DNA of 64,000 bases from Nissolia schottii (GCA_003254905.1 QANU01100624.1:61568-125567), one strand, 5' to 3'; shown: positions 1-13,216, numbered from the stretch's first letter. Notes: generated by a model from the letters alone, not told the origin. A program made the numbers and translations.

Positions 1-1096
1 TGATTTTGGAGTCACTAAAATCCAAACACACTATGTATGTCTTGGATGTGAGATTCAAAAAAATAAATAAAAATAAAGCTGCTATTGCATTTTGGAGGCT
101 AAGAATACAATCCTAAACAGCTGTGGCCTTTTATGGTGCAAATTTAACTTTAAACATGGTAATAAAAAGGAAATGGGGTAGCCTTTTAGGCTACAACTTA
201 CTGCATTCACTTTTTTTGGTGTTCTCACTTCATTTATATTTATTGAAGAAGATATTAGTGTCCCCCACATAAATGGAATCTGATCACCACCAAATTTTTT
301 ACAATGCCTATCCATCTACTAACTTTTTATTTTTCATTTACCTTTCCACAAAAACCCGAAGAAGATGCTGCATGTTGTTTAAAGGAGATACCATGCCAGC
401 ATTCAATGCAAGTGAGTGAGGTTCAATCAATCAAGGTGACTACTGCAATTGCATCCTATAATTCAAACTTGCCCCCAAGCAAACAAATTATTATCCCCTT
501 CTTTCTTTCTTTCATAGTGGTGTCCAACCTATTTTTGAATCTTCAGTACAATCTCTCTTGGTGCCAATTTAACAGTGACACTCTCATCTTTTTCTTCTTT
601 CCTTGTAATATTTAATTTCTTTCAGTAAGTGAAGTCACTTCATTTTATTCAATTTATTGCTATTATTGTTATTTATTTCATTTTTCCTTGGATTCTGACT
701 TCCATTATTATCCTTGCAAAGAAAATGCACTGTTTGAAAGTATAGTTTTATTACTATGAGGTGCCAACCGGCCTAACTCCATATAGAAGGACAAGATGAC
801 ACATTGTTCAGATGGAATGGAGCATAACCTATCAGGCTTTTACAAATGTCCTTATCAAAAAAATGGAATAGAACATGTAGATTCTGTTCATTAACAGTTT
901 GGAATCATTTCTTATACAGGAAAGAATTTAATTATAAAGGTAATATAGAGTCTACTACTCTATAGCATAATCAACAAAAACCCTGCATTATGAGCCTCTG
1001 CTGTCAAGGCCTTAAACTGAGGGAGTTCACACTTAACAGGATCAGTTTCTTTTAAACAAACAGTAATGAGCTAATAATATGAAAGTTGGCAATATC
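1..1096. other. Intergenic, no gene seen
   Basis: AT-rich sequence with only short, low-complexity open frames. None has a recognisable domain or splice context. No RNA gene is visible. Confidence 0.6.
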
Positions 1097-1276
1097 GGTC
1101 AAGTTCGTTCTTAAGCTATAAAATGTATCAAATTCATTTTTGAAGTTGTCAAAAATTAATCAAATTAGTCTTTCAGCATCAGTCAAGTTAGTCCCTATGG
1201 ACTAATTTGATCAACTTTTGGTAACCTTGGAGAAGAATTTGATACTTTCTATAGCTTGGGGTCGACAAACTTGACC
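1097..1276. repeat. Fold-back (inverted-repeat) MITE-like element
   Basis: The first ~75 bases and the last ~75 bases are imperfect inverted copies. The left arm begins GGTCAAGTTCG and carries AAGCTATA, TATCAAATTC and ATCAAATTAGTC. The right arm carries the complements of these in reverse order and ends AAACTTGACC. A ~30-base centre separates the arms. No coding sequence is present. The arrangement fits a non-autonomous DNA transposon or fold-back element. No clear target-site duplication was found, so the superfamily is not assigned. Confidence 0.65.
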
Positions 1277-1322
1277 AACACTACTAACCTTAGGACGAAT
1301 TTGAAGGTTTACTCGATATTGA

Positions 1323-1566
1323 TGTTAAAATATCTATTAGAATAAAATAATATTAGTGTTATATCTTTGATTGATTTAGAATGATTTAGTTTAATATTTA
1401 AATTGATTCTGTCTGTATATTTCTGATTATGTTCCTAATCTATAAATAAGCTTTATTTCATTGTAAGTGGAATGACTCTCATAATACAATTCCTATTTCT
1501 TGTTCTCTGTATTTTCTTTGTAATCTTTGTTGTGTCCCTTTGTCAGTTTTATCAAGTTGTTTAACA
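1323..1566 (+). mobile_element. Solo LTR (copia-like) with 5-bp TSD
   Basis: This 244-bp segment starts TGTTAAAAT and ends TTTAACA, the TG...CA ends of a long terminal repeat. It is flanked on both sides by the identical pentamer ATTGA (1318-1322 and 1567-1571). A TATA box, TATAAATA at 1441, followed by a T/C-rich downstream part suggests transcription on the + strand. No second LTR, primer-binding site or polyprotein follows. A solo LTR left by LTR-LTR recombination is therefore the best reading. The first and last bases resemble those of the miniature element at 60082, but the bodies differ. Confidence 0.72.
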
Positions 1567-1571
1567 ATTGA

Positions 1572-4289
1572 TATCAAGAGATACTTTATCCTAACAAATT
1601 TTAAGATGGACTAATCTGAGGCATACATAAAAAAGTTACACTGATACAAAGATATTGTTCAATTACTTGCATGAAAGTTTGCTAGGAATTTTGTAATGAA
1701 ATTAAGTGCAAGTATCAAATATTCACAAAATGAACACAACTTGGTACAAACAACTTAAGACATATGAAAGGACTGATAAGGGTCCACTTTGGCATATCCA
1801 CACTTTGGTGCATTACCAAGGGTGGGTTAGTCTGGGTACCCCCCCCCCCCGGTTTCAATTTCATTCACACTCTTAATAATGCAATGCTAAATGGACAAAC
1901 TTGCTTAGAGTGTTTGAAAGTCCATCTTTTTGGAAGAGAAAAAAAAAGCCCCTGCCTTCCACTACCTCTTTGAAGTGCTAGCTAGGGCTAGAAAACATGA
2001 AATTGGAGAATAGAAATGAAAAAAAAGGCAGTTCATCGCACGGGACTTCTACTTGATGGAGTCTAGAAAGGGTTGATGGATGCAATCTTATCTCCAAATG
2101 TAGAAAAGTTATTTCAATGATTTAGATTTATGACCTCCAGAATCCACAGTAACAACCTTATCATTGCGTTGAGACTCGGTGTCTCATAGCATAAAATTGG
2201 TGCAAATGGCTCAACACAAATATAAGATCATGATGACCAAACCCACTAAAAGTGTTCAATTTATACACCCTACTCAACTATGTTAGAGTGCAACACTAGG
2301 CCCTTCCTAACCACTTAAGCTTTGACTATGAAGAATTTTTTGGACCCGGCATTTAATTTCAAGAGGGCATGGTTTACCTGGCTTCAAATAACATAGTAGT
2401 ACCCTTTTTTTTTGTGGAGATGATTATGCTAATCTACATCATATGAGGAATTCTCTCACAGATATGCTTAAAGAGGGCCACACTATATTGAATTTTGAAG
2501 TACTACGGCAATTGTAAGTCACTGGAAAAATATAACAATAATGGAGTATCTGGGACAATCTGTGAAACTTTGAAGGTTTTGAAAGATTGCCATTAACTTT
2601 AATGGGACAAAAAATTTCTCCTAGTGGGATGGGTTCAGAGTTTGTCCAAAAAAATCATGAGAGAGATATCATCAATTCAGAGACATTATAATGATCTTTT
2701 AAGCTCAGTACTTTATCCTATGTCTCTTTTCTCTCATCTTATCATCCCCCAAAGAAAATAAAAACATTGGCATTTAATAAAGTAATTCATAGCTTCACAC
2801 AACTAGAAGGTACCCAAATAAAACACTGCCCATTATGTTGATTTGATAGCATTGAATCATCTAAAGGGTTGCATTATAATGTATTCAACTTTAATTGAAA
2901 AGGAAAATCTTTCACTTAATTGCCTATTTCATAACAAATTAATGTGTGAGTTTTATATGCTTAGTGAAATTCACCGTTTAACTTTTTTGTGAAATGTTGT
3001 TAACTAGTAAATATCTATGGTTGTAAAATCAGGGTTTCATTCATAACTTTGTTAGAGGTTTAATTTAACTTTTGAAATATAGGATTACCATGCACAAACT
3101 ACCAATCCAATTTCCTTTGTCGAAAATGCCATCAATATTTAGCTACCATGAAAAGGAATTCTAGTTCTATCAAGAGTTGTAGATTCATATTTATTTATTT
3201 CACTGCTATTTATTTAATAATGTTTAATGACTTAAGATGGACCATAAAAGCTTAAGCACCCTAATTAACTCGATGGGGTCAGTCAAAGTGAGGGCCAAGT
3301 GGGAAAAAAAAGTCAAACAGGACTCTGCTTTATGTTCAAATATACAATGGCTTTGGTCCACTTTATTTAGCTAAGTCACTTACTTATTGGCTTATTGCAT
3401 GACTGTAGTATTTATAAATTTTTTTTATTGCTAACTATCATGCTCCTCTGTGCTTTATCTCATTCACTTTGGAAACAAAATCATGATTAGCTAACCCCAA
3501 TAATTCTTGATTAGCTCAAAGTTGTCAACAATTGAAAAGCTATAATAATTAAGCTTTTTAACCCTAGTCAACTAGGAATCTTTTTCATCTTTTAGTTCAC
3601 TGGGATTATATATCACTAAACATATGAAACTATGTGCACTTGGGGGTTTGAATAATGACAATAGAAAAATGTCATGTGTATTCACTTTATGCGAGACACT
3701 GTGATGACTCATATTTCATTTGTCATTAATTAGGAATATAATGAGACAATTATTCCATTAAAATTTCATTTAATAATAAATAAAACGTAAATTAATACAA
3801 TATCTCACACAGATATTACGATTAATACACCGCTCATGACAATAATATAGAGGAGCGCTGTATAATACTAGAATTTGATCGTGATCATTACTTTTATGTC
3901 CAATGCAGTTACCATAATGACTTGTTATCTTTGGTGGGATATGGCCGACCCTGCAATTTTACCATTAAAATAATATATAATGAACCTCATGAAAATAGGT
4001 CAACCCACAATATAATGTGTAGTGTAGTAGTTTGATTAAATTAGTCTATAGTTGAAAACAAGTGTTCTACTATTTGTGAATTCGTACTACATTAACATGG
4101 AGGGGTTGCTAAGTTGGATGGTCCATATCATTATCATGGAAGTTAATTATAGTTTGAGGTAGACCAAGCTTTTAACTTCCTCCATCCACATGTCAAATTC
4201 ACCAAACACTAATGAGGCTCAGAAAATAATTCAACTGTTAGCTTGACAGTTTGAACTAAAAAAATGGGTCTAATGAAAAATCTACAATA
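1572..4289. other. Intergenic, no gene seen
   Basis: AT-rich sequence with short homopolymer runs. The open frame near 1764-1973 contains a C10 homopolymer and no family motif, so it is not called. Confidence 0.55.
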
Positions 4290-4567
4290 CTATTCCCTCC
4301 ATTCATTCCTTAACATGGGTAATTTAAAGTTTTAGCACGAGAATTATGAAAATAATTAAATGATCTCAATTTTACAAAAACAAAAAGTTTAACTTACTAA
4401 ATTATCATTTATAAATTTCTTTCACTATTTATTTTTCTTTCCACTAAGCCTATCTCTATCAGAATAAAATTAGTATAAAGTAATTATTTTTATATTAGAA
4501 TACTAAAGCAACTATGAATATGAAATAATGTATGCTTAAAACAATACACAACGAGGAACATAGGAAG
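4290..4567. mobile_element. Stowaway-like MITE
   Basis: A 278-bp element bordered by TA on both sides. The left end reads CTATTCCCTCCATTCATTCC, and the complement of the right end reads CTTCCTATGTTCCTCG. Both are degenerate forms of the CTCCCTCCGT... terminus typical of plant Stowaway (Tc1/mariner-type) MITEs. The interior is AT-rich and non-coding. Confidence 0.6.
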
Positions 4568-4569
4568 TA

Positions 4570-6874
4570 CCTAGCTAGAATTTGTGCCATAACGTTATAT
4601 GCCATAATGAAATATCAAAGTTGTAGAATAACATAAAAAAATATACAAGGATAATTAGCACAAATTAATCTTAAAGTTACTTAAAATTGCTCTCTACCTT
4701 AAATAAAGTTCTATATTTTTTGTTTTTATCATTTCCTATATTTTCAACATGGTGGACAGTGGACTTTTATTTAGTCAATAACAGTTGTCACACCAATAAT
4801 CATAAAATTTGTGTTTTCTTCATTTCTTATATTTTCTATTATATTTTTTAAAAATTTATAAAAGAAAAATAGTAAAAATAATGAAACAATAAAAGATTGT
4901 TTCCTATTTTCATTTTCTATATATTTTCTCTATTTCTTTCATAAAAACGTAGTGGCGATTTAATTTCTGTTTTCTATTTCATGCCTTAAATTATAAACTA
5001 AATATTTTTTTTTCTCTCGTTTATTTTAAACTCGTGAATAAAACAAGAAAAGTCTTCTTAAGTACTCTTTCCTTCCATTTCTCGTATTTCTCCTTTAATG
5101 TCTCACATTTCCTTTCTCTCTAAAGTCGTAAATATACCTAAAGAGAGTTAAACCAAAGTAAGTAAGCAAAGGTACATTTGCCATTGGATTTTTAGTGGAT
5201 TAAGATCATAATACACGTTATTACTTTAAAAGTAGATATACTCGTATTTATTTATATATTTTACTGAACTAATTAAAGGCAAATACATCTTTATTTTCTC
5301 ACTTTGAATAAGCCTTTTCTATTATCATATTCTCCGTTTTGGGAGATGATGGCGTAGTCTTTGTGATTAATTAATTACTTAATTATATATAGTAAATTTG
5401 ACACACAGCATCATTTTATCATTGGTTTTTTTAAATATCTCTACATATAAGTTATACTTTGAATGACAAATATTATCATGGATAGGATTCGTGAAAAAAA
5501 AACCTAAAATCATGCATATCAGCATTTATGTGATTTAGGGAGCAAGTTGCTAGAAGATTAGGGGTTTTCATTTATTAGTCAGTACCCTTTCATTCTTTTT
5601 AAAAAAATAATAATAAATAATTTATAGGGTATTTCTATCAAGGTGAAGGTAGTTTGCATCTTCACATACATGTCTATTTTATTGAGTCTCCGTCTAAAAT
5701 GATGTTTATTTCATTCCCTAAATCGTTACGCCTTTCACGTGAGTTGGAACTTATCCGACAAAGAATATTAATTTCGCTACCTTAGGTCCGCTTTTCTACC
5801 GAGCATCCATGAATATAAATTCCTTTCTCATTTGTTACAAACTTTCATAACTTGCGTTAGATATATAGTATAATTAATGATGAAAATAGAAATAAATTAA
5901 ATATCCATTTTAATAAAAGTTTAGGGAAAAGGAAATGAGTATTCGAATTTCCACCTCATCTAAGAGGAACGGACGATGACTCTCCAAGTGGGGTGGGTTT
6001 CCACCTTCAAATTAAGGAGATACCAAAATGAGGGAATTCAATGGAAATGACAATTCAAGTGTATGAAGCATATATGATTTGTTTTTCATTTCCTCTTAGC
6101 TGAATTCCTAGGTGCTCAAATAAGAGGAGATGAACCTTACGTGTCATATTTTTTATTTACTTTTAAAATATTCGTCAACTTATTGAAAGTAACACACATC
6201 TCTTACGGTAAGATAACTACGTTTTGCTTAGAATGCCTTTGACTAGCATCTTCTCACCTTTTTGTTGATTCCACCTTTTTCGAGATTTTCATCTTATTAG
6301 CAATTTAATTGTGTAAATGCATTCAACGCTTGCCTAATTACTAGCTTATCTAATTTTAATTAGTTTAAATAGTTGGACATTTATTTTTTTAAAACAAAAT
6401 TTTAGATTCAAGTGTGTAAAAGGAACTAGGAGAATTTTAAATGAATCGACATTGAAGCCATATCAGTAGTTGGAGTTTAGTGTAGATCCTAATACTGGTG
6501 ATTAATTAAAACAAACACTAATTATTTGGTACTTCGAATATAGCCCAAATATACGGAGAGAGCTATAAAGTTTAGAGAATTTATTGCAATTGCCATTCAG
6601 ATACTCACTTATTATTCGTCTACCAAAACTCTTTGGTAGAATAATCCAAGTCAGTGAGATACTTAACCAAGGAAAATGACACTTCTCCTAGCAAATTAAG
6701 GGGCCAAGAGGCCACAATGGATCTTAATTGGCCTTATGGTGCAATAGTTATCATGATGGACACAAGAAAAATGGAAAGGGAAATAATATCCAGCAGGGAC
6801 ATTGTTATTTGTACATTTATATTTTTGGGTTAAGCTAATAAGTGTCTTTATTCACTTGTTAAGAGATTTAAATA
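4570..6874. other. Intergenic, no gene seen
   Basis: AT-rich with T-rich tracts at 4700-5010. No open frame has a family motif, and no structured RNA is apparent. Confidence 0.55.
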
Positions 6875-7162
6875 CTCTTTTCGTTCTAAATTATTTGTCA
6901 TTTTAGTTTAAAAAATGTCTCAAATTATTGGTCATTCTCACGTTTTTTATGTGAAATTTATTGCTAAGTTTTCAACATATATATCTAATTATTTATTGAA
7001 GTTTTAGAAATAGTAACATTTTAATACTCTCACTTTCTTTACCATGGAACATTTAAATAAAAGTAACTTAGTAAAATTTTTCTTTAAAATCATTATTGAT
7101 TTTATATTTCTTAATATACACACATTAATTCAAAGTCACACATAATTTGGGACAGACAAAAC
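6875..7162. mobile_element. Stowaway-like MITE (degenerate right end)
   Basis: The left end follows a TA and reads CTCTTTTCGTTCTAAATTAT. The right end carries ATAATTTGGGACAGAC, which is close to the inverted complement of the same Stowaway terminus. The right TA is not preserved, so the right border is approximate. Non-coding interior. Confidence 0.5.
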
Positions 7163-7802
7163 AAAATGATTTGCTGTTTCTAATACATTGAACACTTCAT
7201 ATTGTAATTTTTCTAAAAGAAATTTACTTCTAATGAATTTCTTAACAAATGTCCTAGGACATTTGTTAGCAAAAACCTTATTTTTTTTTTTTTTATAGAT
7301 ACTCAACACCCACTCACTCATAATACGGGAAATATACTAAAGTTGTGAAGCGCCAAATAAAAATGATTGAAGAGAGTATTCGGGAGGAAATACCAAGCTA
7401 TTTTTCTTGTAGCTAGCATATATAATATGCAATGGCACGTGTGGGAGTGACATGTTGGGGGAAGCTCAATGATGGAAAAAATAACAAATAGGCGAACCAG
7501 CACTAAAAGCATTCATTCACTCATTGCAAACTGCACAAAACCAAAAATAGTAAGGCGTACGTACTGAACATGACACAATTAATGGTGGATGCTTCACTTT
7601 AGCATTACAACAGCTAATAAGTCACAAAGTTGAAGCATTTAGGTTTGCGCCATTTAATGAGGTTTCCAGTGAAACCGGGATTTTGATAGGGTGGACAAGT
7701 TTGTTGCTCCCTTTTTAATGTGTCCCCTCAACTATTGGGGACTTGTCTCTGTTTGGTTTGTGTAATATGTTAAATTTTTCTCAAATTTGAGACTAGAGAT
7801 TA
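7163..7802. other. Intergenic, no gene seen
   Basis: Short minus-strand frames near 7136-7512 lack domain features and splice context. Nothing else is supported. Confidence 0.5.
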
Positions 7803-8029
7803 CCACTCAATCCGTCTTAAAATAACCTTTGAATTAGAGTTAATGCACAAATTAAAAAAAAAAAATAACAAATGATTTTGGTAATGATATAAAATATATT
7901 AAGTGGATGAAAATATTAACTTTGTCAATTTCGCTAATGTAGTTAGCAATTTATTCATATATATGTATGCGCTGTTAATTTAAAATCCTAAAATAGTAAA
8001 ACTTAACAAATATTCTGAAATGAATGGAG
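7803..8029. mobile_element. Stowaway-like MITE
   Basis: About 227 bp between TA dinucleotides. The left end reads CTCAATCCGTCTTAAAATAA. The complement of the right end reads CTCCATTCATTTCAGAATAT, giving imperfect inverted termini of Stowaway type. AT-rich non-coding interior. Confidence 0.55.
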
Positions 8030-9737
8030 TAAAATAAAATGTAATTTGACACAATTTTATCAAACATGTATGCTAAAATGAATTGAAAGGCAGATTGCAT
8101 CCTCAAATTCATAATTTGAGATTTGCAAGTTGAAATCTAGAATTGTCATTACACTACTCTCTGGTCCTTTGGTGCCCTTATTACACCACGCTAGAGCAAT
8201 GAGGAAAGCATTGTTTGTGACTAATGAGAAAACAACTCAAAGGTTTCTTCATCGGGTAGATGATATGATGCAGATCCTGATTCCCTATATATGGACCCAA
8301 AAAAAAAGAACTTTGAATTATATATGAGATATTAATTAGATAACAATATTCTTTGGTAGCCTTGAAGAATCGCTCATTTTTACACCTAAGCTTGCCCGGC
8401 ATTCTAGCAGTGCATTTTTGTCCAACTTTATCAAATTGATGAAAGGGTTGCATTAAAGTTACATCGAGCTAGCTGGGTCCCAACTCCTCACTAAATTGGA
8501 AGGGTTTGCACGTGAATTCATGGATGATCACTTTGCATAATTAACATGGTAGGCTATGTTTGGTCATGAATATGATATTTTTTGAGAATGGAAAGTGTTT
8601 TTTTGCTCCGAGGTGATAGGTGGTAGGTGGGTCCGTTTGGTAAGTGTGTGAAAGAGTGGAGAGGAGACAAAGGTAATATGAACTTCCAAGGCAGAGGATG
8701 GACATCTGAAGAGAACAATAAACGCCAACTAGGGTTAGAGTGTATAGTTGTTAAACTCGGACCCAACCAGCCAGTTCAAATTGAAAACCAGTGAATTGGC
8801 CACTGATTCAATTTGGTTCTTCAATGGGATCAGATAAGCACCCTAATCCTTTTATCCTTAAAAAAAATTAAAAAAAAATAATTATTTGTTAATAACATTA
8901 AATATTTAATATGTTAGTAATTTCATCGTTGCGCCAAAAACCTTATCGACATTATTTTTGAGAGATTAAGTTTGTGTTTGTTATTTATGGGTGTAATTTG
9001 TGAGTCAAATGGACTTTTCTCCTATTAATTTCAATTTTCATTAAAAAAAAATACGTTTCTGTTACCAACAATTTTTTATCTGTTAGAAAAACCATTATCA
9101 TATTGCGGTTTTTTAGTATTCACCTTTAGTTTAGTTGTACTTGTTATTAACTACATAGAAAAGAGAGTAGTATAAATTTTATTGGTGAATATGTTTTTTT
9201 TTCTTCTTCGGACAAACGTAATTTTGTTTGTCAATGAGAAATTCTTGCATAAATTCACCCAACAGTTAAGTTTTTTTTTTCTCTCATTAAATCGTTTCCA
9301 TTATTAATCAACCCAACACTTAAGCTGTTATTTTGTAAGTGATTAAGACATATCCAATCAAATACTCCATAATCACAAATTTTTCTCTTTTATCTACTTA
9401 ACTTATGCGGGGTGGTTAAGACACCCTAACCTAATCCAACCGGTGAATTGGCCACTGATACAAGTTGGTTTTTCATTTTATAAGTGGTTAAGACACATTC
9501 AACCCAGTAATATGTTGTTTTTCTTAATCGAAGGAATACAAGGAATAAGTATGGATGTGACAAATCATCCACTCTCCGAAGGCTAGGCTATTGGAGCAAA
9601 GTGTAGTGTGACAAAATTCCCTATTCCCCTTATTAGTTCATCATTAACCTTGACCAAGTAAGAGTTTGGAGGAAATAGAGCTTTCCAATGCAGATAGCTG
9701 AAAGAACATCATTGTAAGTATAATGGCTAAGGTATGG
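8030..9737. other. Intergenic with a dispersed direct repeat
   Basis: No gene is supported. A ~38-base phrase occurs twice in the same orientation, at 8786-8823 and 9438-9475, sharing the core GTGAATTGGCCACTGAT. Phrases related to GTGGTTAAGACAC recur near 9412 and 9484. These may be remnants of an older repeat. Confidence 0.5.
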
Positions 9738-10180
9738 TTCCAAAACAAGGATTACACCTTCCTCAACCCCCCGCTCTCCCTTCCTTGATGGTCATGTCGG
9801 GGAAGGTTGTGGGGGCAATGGAATGGTACAGGAATGGAAATTATAGGTACAAAAACTGGGAGACCGAAATCCAATTTCTATCTACTTCCTTTTTCCTTTC
9901 TCTTCCTATCAGAGCACTTCTACTTCTACTACTCAACTGCTAATAAAGGATCTACATCTCAGATATCTGGTTTGTAACTTAATTTGGTTTGTAAATTGGC
10001 CTATGCTTGGTCTGCGGGCACTAGGGGGAACTAAGCAGGGAACCTGAAAACTCTAGGGGGTTACATATTCAGGAATTGTAATTTGCTTGCATCAACTGTA
10101 ACTAGAAACCGAATCTTGTATTTCGCTTCTCTGCTCCCCACCCATGGGTGATTTGAGCCTACTTGAATGATAAAAAAAAA
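9738..10180 (+). mobile_element. Poly(A)-ended retroposon or processed-cDNA-like insertion
   Basis: A ~443-bp segment of more balanced base composition than its surroundings ends in a run of nine A at 10172-10180. The nonamer AAGGTATGG is present immediately before it (9729-9737) and again at the end of the A-run (10179-10187). A 3' A-tract plus a direct flanking repeat is the signature of LINE-mediated insertion. The content has no recognised protein, so it could be a truncated LINE 3' end, a SINE-like unit or a processed RNA copy. The two outermost A residues of the second repeat overlap the tail, so the exact repeat length is uncertain. Confidence 0.5.
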
Positions 10181-10199
10181 GGTATGGATGTTCATATGG

Positions 10200-10216
10200 T
10201 TTAGGGTTTAGGGTTT
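10200..10216 (+). repeat. Short interstitial plant telomere-type repeat
   Basis: Two perfect TTTAGGG units plus a partial third. It is too short to imply a former chromosome end. It may be chance or a telo-box-like motif. Confidence 0.5.
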
Positions 10217-10218
10217 AA

Positions 10219-12447
10219 GCCGATCTCCTGGCTGAAGAATTTTTAATAGGTTTGAGTTATGAAATTTAATTTGACCCAAGACACTTTTAGAGCCAAATTC
10301 GAGTCATATTTTGAGTAAACCTGACCTAATCCAAAGTTAAAGAATTATCATAAAGTTCTATTTTATTTAGATAATTACTAGTAAATTATAAAATTTTATA
10401 CTTTAACTAATACATTTTATATAAGATGTTATTGGATTAATAAGATGGTGGGAGAATCATCTAGCACCAAGGATTACTCCCTATCACTTTAGTGCAATTC
10501 ACACAGTATATCTCTCGAGCCATAAAGAATTATCCGAGAGAGAAAGTATAAAAGAATAGACACATGGTTGTGCAATTCGTGAAAGTGATTGTCGGCCTAA
10601 ACATCTTTTTCATAATCTCACACACAAACACATGTTAATTTTAACATTAGTATTTGTTAGTTAAAGCCCCTTTACAATATATGCATCCAAAATCTGCGTT
10701 CTTGGGACAACAAATAATATTAGATAATGTGTGCACGAGCACACATAAATGTTCAGTAATAATGTTCATCTTTTTGTTTTATAGTAATATTAAACTCACA
10801 CGTGCACAGATACGCAAAAATGTTCAATGACAATGTGTATTTCTTTGTTATGTAATATTTATTTCTTTTAAATAACTATTAAGTAACTATTTTTTTAAGT
10901 GTATAAATAACATTTTTCTTTCTTGGAGTTATTGCTCCCCAGTGGTTTCCAATTTCGTGCACGTCTCAAAGCTCTAATATTGTGAATTGTAGCAGTTTCC
11001 AACTTTCCATGATAAATATGAAAAAACTTCATCACAATGAAAAAAGTAATTTCTGTTTAGATAAACTCTTAGTCATGGTATCACTTTACCATTCTTCAAT
11101 TAGAAAAAGATGGAGACATGTACTGTCTCTTGGATTCTATTTTTGTAGTTGACAAGGTTGACGGAAAAAAAAATGGTGATGACCACATCAAATTAGAATT
11201 ACTTTCTGGGTGTGTGCCACAAAATTTCATGTGGCTAGCTTTCACCATTCATGGATGAGTCAAGGTCCATTAAAGTTTCATGTGAAAGCTGAATTGTTGG
11301 GTGCGTCTATCTATAGAGAAAGTTTTTATTCTATTGTTTTGTAATTTATGTCCCTTTCTCTTTCAAAACTACTTCTAATTAATGTTATTTCCTGCGGGTA
11401 TTTGATTTGTTGAGGTTAATGAATAGTAAAAAGCTCTATAAAAATGATGAGATGGGATAGCAAGAATTTTCATGTGTATAAGATCCAAATAAATATAAGA
11501 AAGGATTCATTGATATTTTAGCTAGCTACTATTTCATGAAAAGGACAACTTTCAAAAATACTTTTTCAGATACATATGTTTGAACTTTGAATACGTGAAT
11601 GTAACCTTCGAAGATTTTGTTATATTTAAATTAAACTTGTTGTTTTTGTATATTGTCAACGAATCACATCCATTTTTTACTTTAGAATGACAAGGGTATT
11701 GGATTAATTAGAGTGATTTTGATTTTTAAAATGTTTGAGTACTAAATAGGTAATTAGATAATTTGGTCTTAGCATTTTTATTTTAACATTAATTTTACAG
11801 TTTGTTTTACAGTGTGGTATTAGTGTGTTTTTTGTTTACAGGTTGGTATTAGTGTATTGACTATTTATCCAAGAAATAGAAAGCTTCCTTTGTCAAATAT
11901 TTCAACAATTATTATAGAATTTAGCAACAAGATTTTGATCCAAGTCGAAGGGCTTAGTCCCTTAATTATGTGATCCGATCGAGTTTAATTTTACAATCAT
12001 GTGTATGAAAAAAAAAATGTCGGGTCATCAAGTAAATGTTTGGGCATAGTCCAAAAGATTAATCTATTATCCGCAAGATGAAACGATACTATACAAAAGA
12101 AAATAAATCATGGGAAAATTTTTTGAGTAGCTCTAATATGAAAGCAGTTGGAACTTTTAATTAATACTTCCTCAATAGTTTTAATTGTCAATTTAGATTA
12201 GCACATGAATTAATAAAAAAAATATTTTAGTAATAAATATTTAATTATTTGAATTAAATTAATTCCTTTGATGAAAGAAATATTTTTTTTCAACTAGGAT
12301 TTGATTATTAGTGCAGTCTCCCAGGGAACCCTCGGAGAGGTCGTGTGAGTTCCATTCTCCCTCGTGCGGCAACCAAATCGCCTTTGTGCGTACACAACCC
12401 ACTTCTATGCGCCCCCTTTGCCCTTCTATGGCCCTGTTTTCTTGTGC
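10219..12447. other. Intergenic, no gene seen
   Basis: AT-rich. Short imperfect local repeats containing ATGTTCA...AATGT occur at 10750-10840. The GC-richer patch 12310-12447 contains overlapping open frames on both strands but no family motif. Confidence 0.5.
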
Positions 12448-12452
12448 CATTT

Positions 12453-13039
12453 TGATGCATGCACACGGGTAAATATAAATAACAAATTGAACAATACAAC
12501 ACTAAAGTACAAGAATAGACTGAATATACAATTAGCCCATGTGGGACCCACATTTTGGACGATGCAACTTTCAAGTCATGGGGGTCTATGTTTTGGACGG
12601 TGGAAGCTTAGACGATGCAACATTTAGTTGAACTATGAAACATTAACTTGGGATGAATAGTTTAGATAATTCTGATGCTTGTGATAAGTGGAGTCTAATC
12701 TATAAGTACATCAACCAAAGAATGTAATCTCAACTTTTGATGAATTATACTTTCAGATTGTGTTTTCTTTAGAAAACCTTTTCTTTGCAAAGGGACTCTT
12801 TGTGTGTGCAAGGTGAGTGATTCACTTTGTTTGTTGCATCAGGATGTTGGATAAACTCATTCAAAGTGTGATTCCTTTATATTCTTTATTTAGTTTCTGA
12901 TTCCTTATTTCAATCTTCTACGCTTCTAAGAATGGGTTGCTTAGGGGTTCAGTAGGGAGGGCGTTTGTCTCATTTCTTTCTCTATATCAAAGCATGTATT
13001 GGGGTTTCAAGATCAATATATCCTTGAGGTTCTGCATCA
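12453..13039 (+). repeat. 5' LTR of the gypsy-like element
   Basis: 587 bp, starting TGATGCATGCACACGGG and ending GCATCA. It aligns along its length with 14463-15101, sharing for example CAAAGAATGTAATCTCAAC and AACCTTTTCTTTGCAAA. It lacks a ~50-base stretch present in the 3' LTR near 14655-14710. Confidence 0.85.
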
Positions 13040-13216
13040 TTTGGTATCAATAACAAGGTCATAGATAAATTCTTATTTATTTATTAATTACTTTTTGTCA
13101 ATTTCTGTTAGATTTGATTTTGTTTGAAGAAAAAAAAAAGTGAACAGTACAATGTGAACCGTACACATGAAGAGTAAAAGTGTTGTATGGTCTATGTTTT
13201 GATCTCCATTAGTAGC

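Noticed and set aside
1567..1579. TTGATATCAAGAG as a primer-binding site after an LTR
   Set aside because: The identical pentamer ATTGA on both sides shows that it is flanking DNA of a solo LTR.
12259..12627. Possible short genes on both strands before the gypsy element
   Set aside because: The frames cross the LTR border at 12453, so they cannot be one ancestral coding unit. No motif is present.
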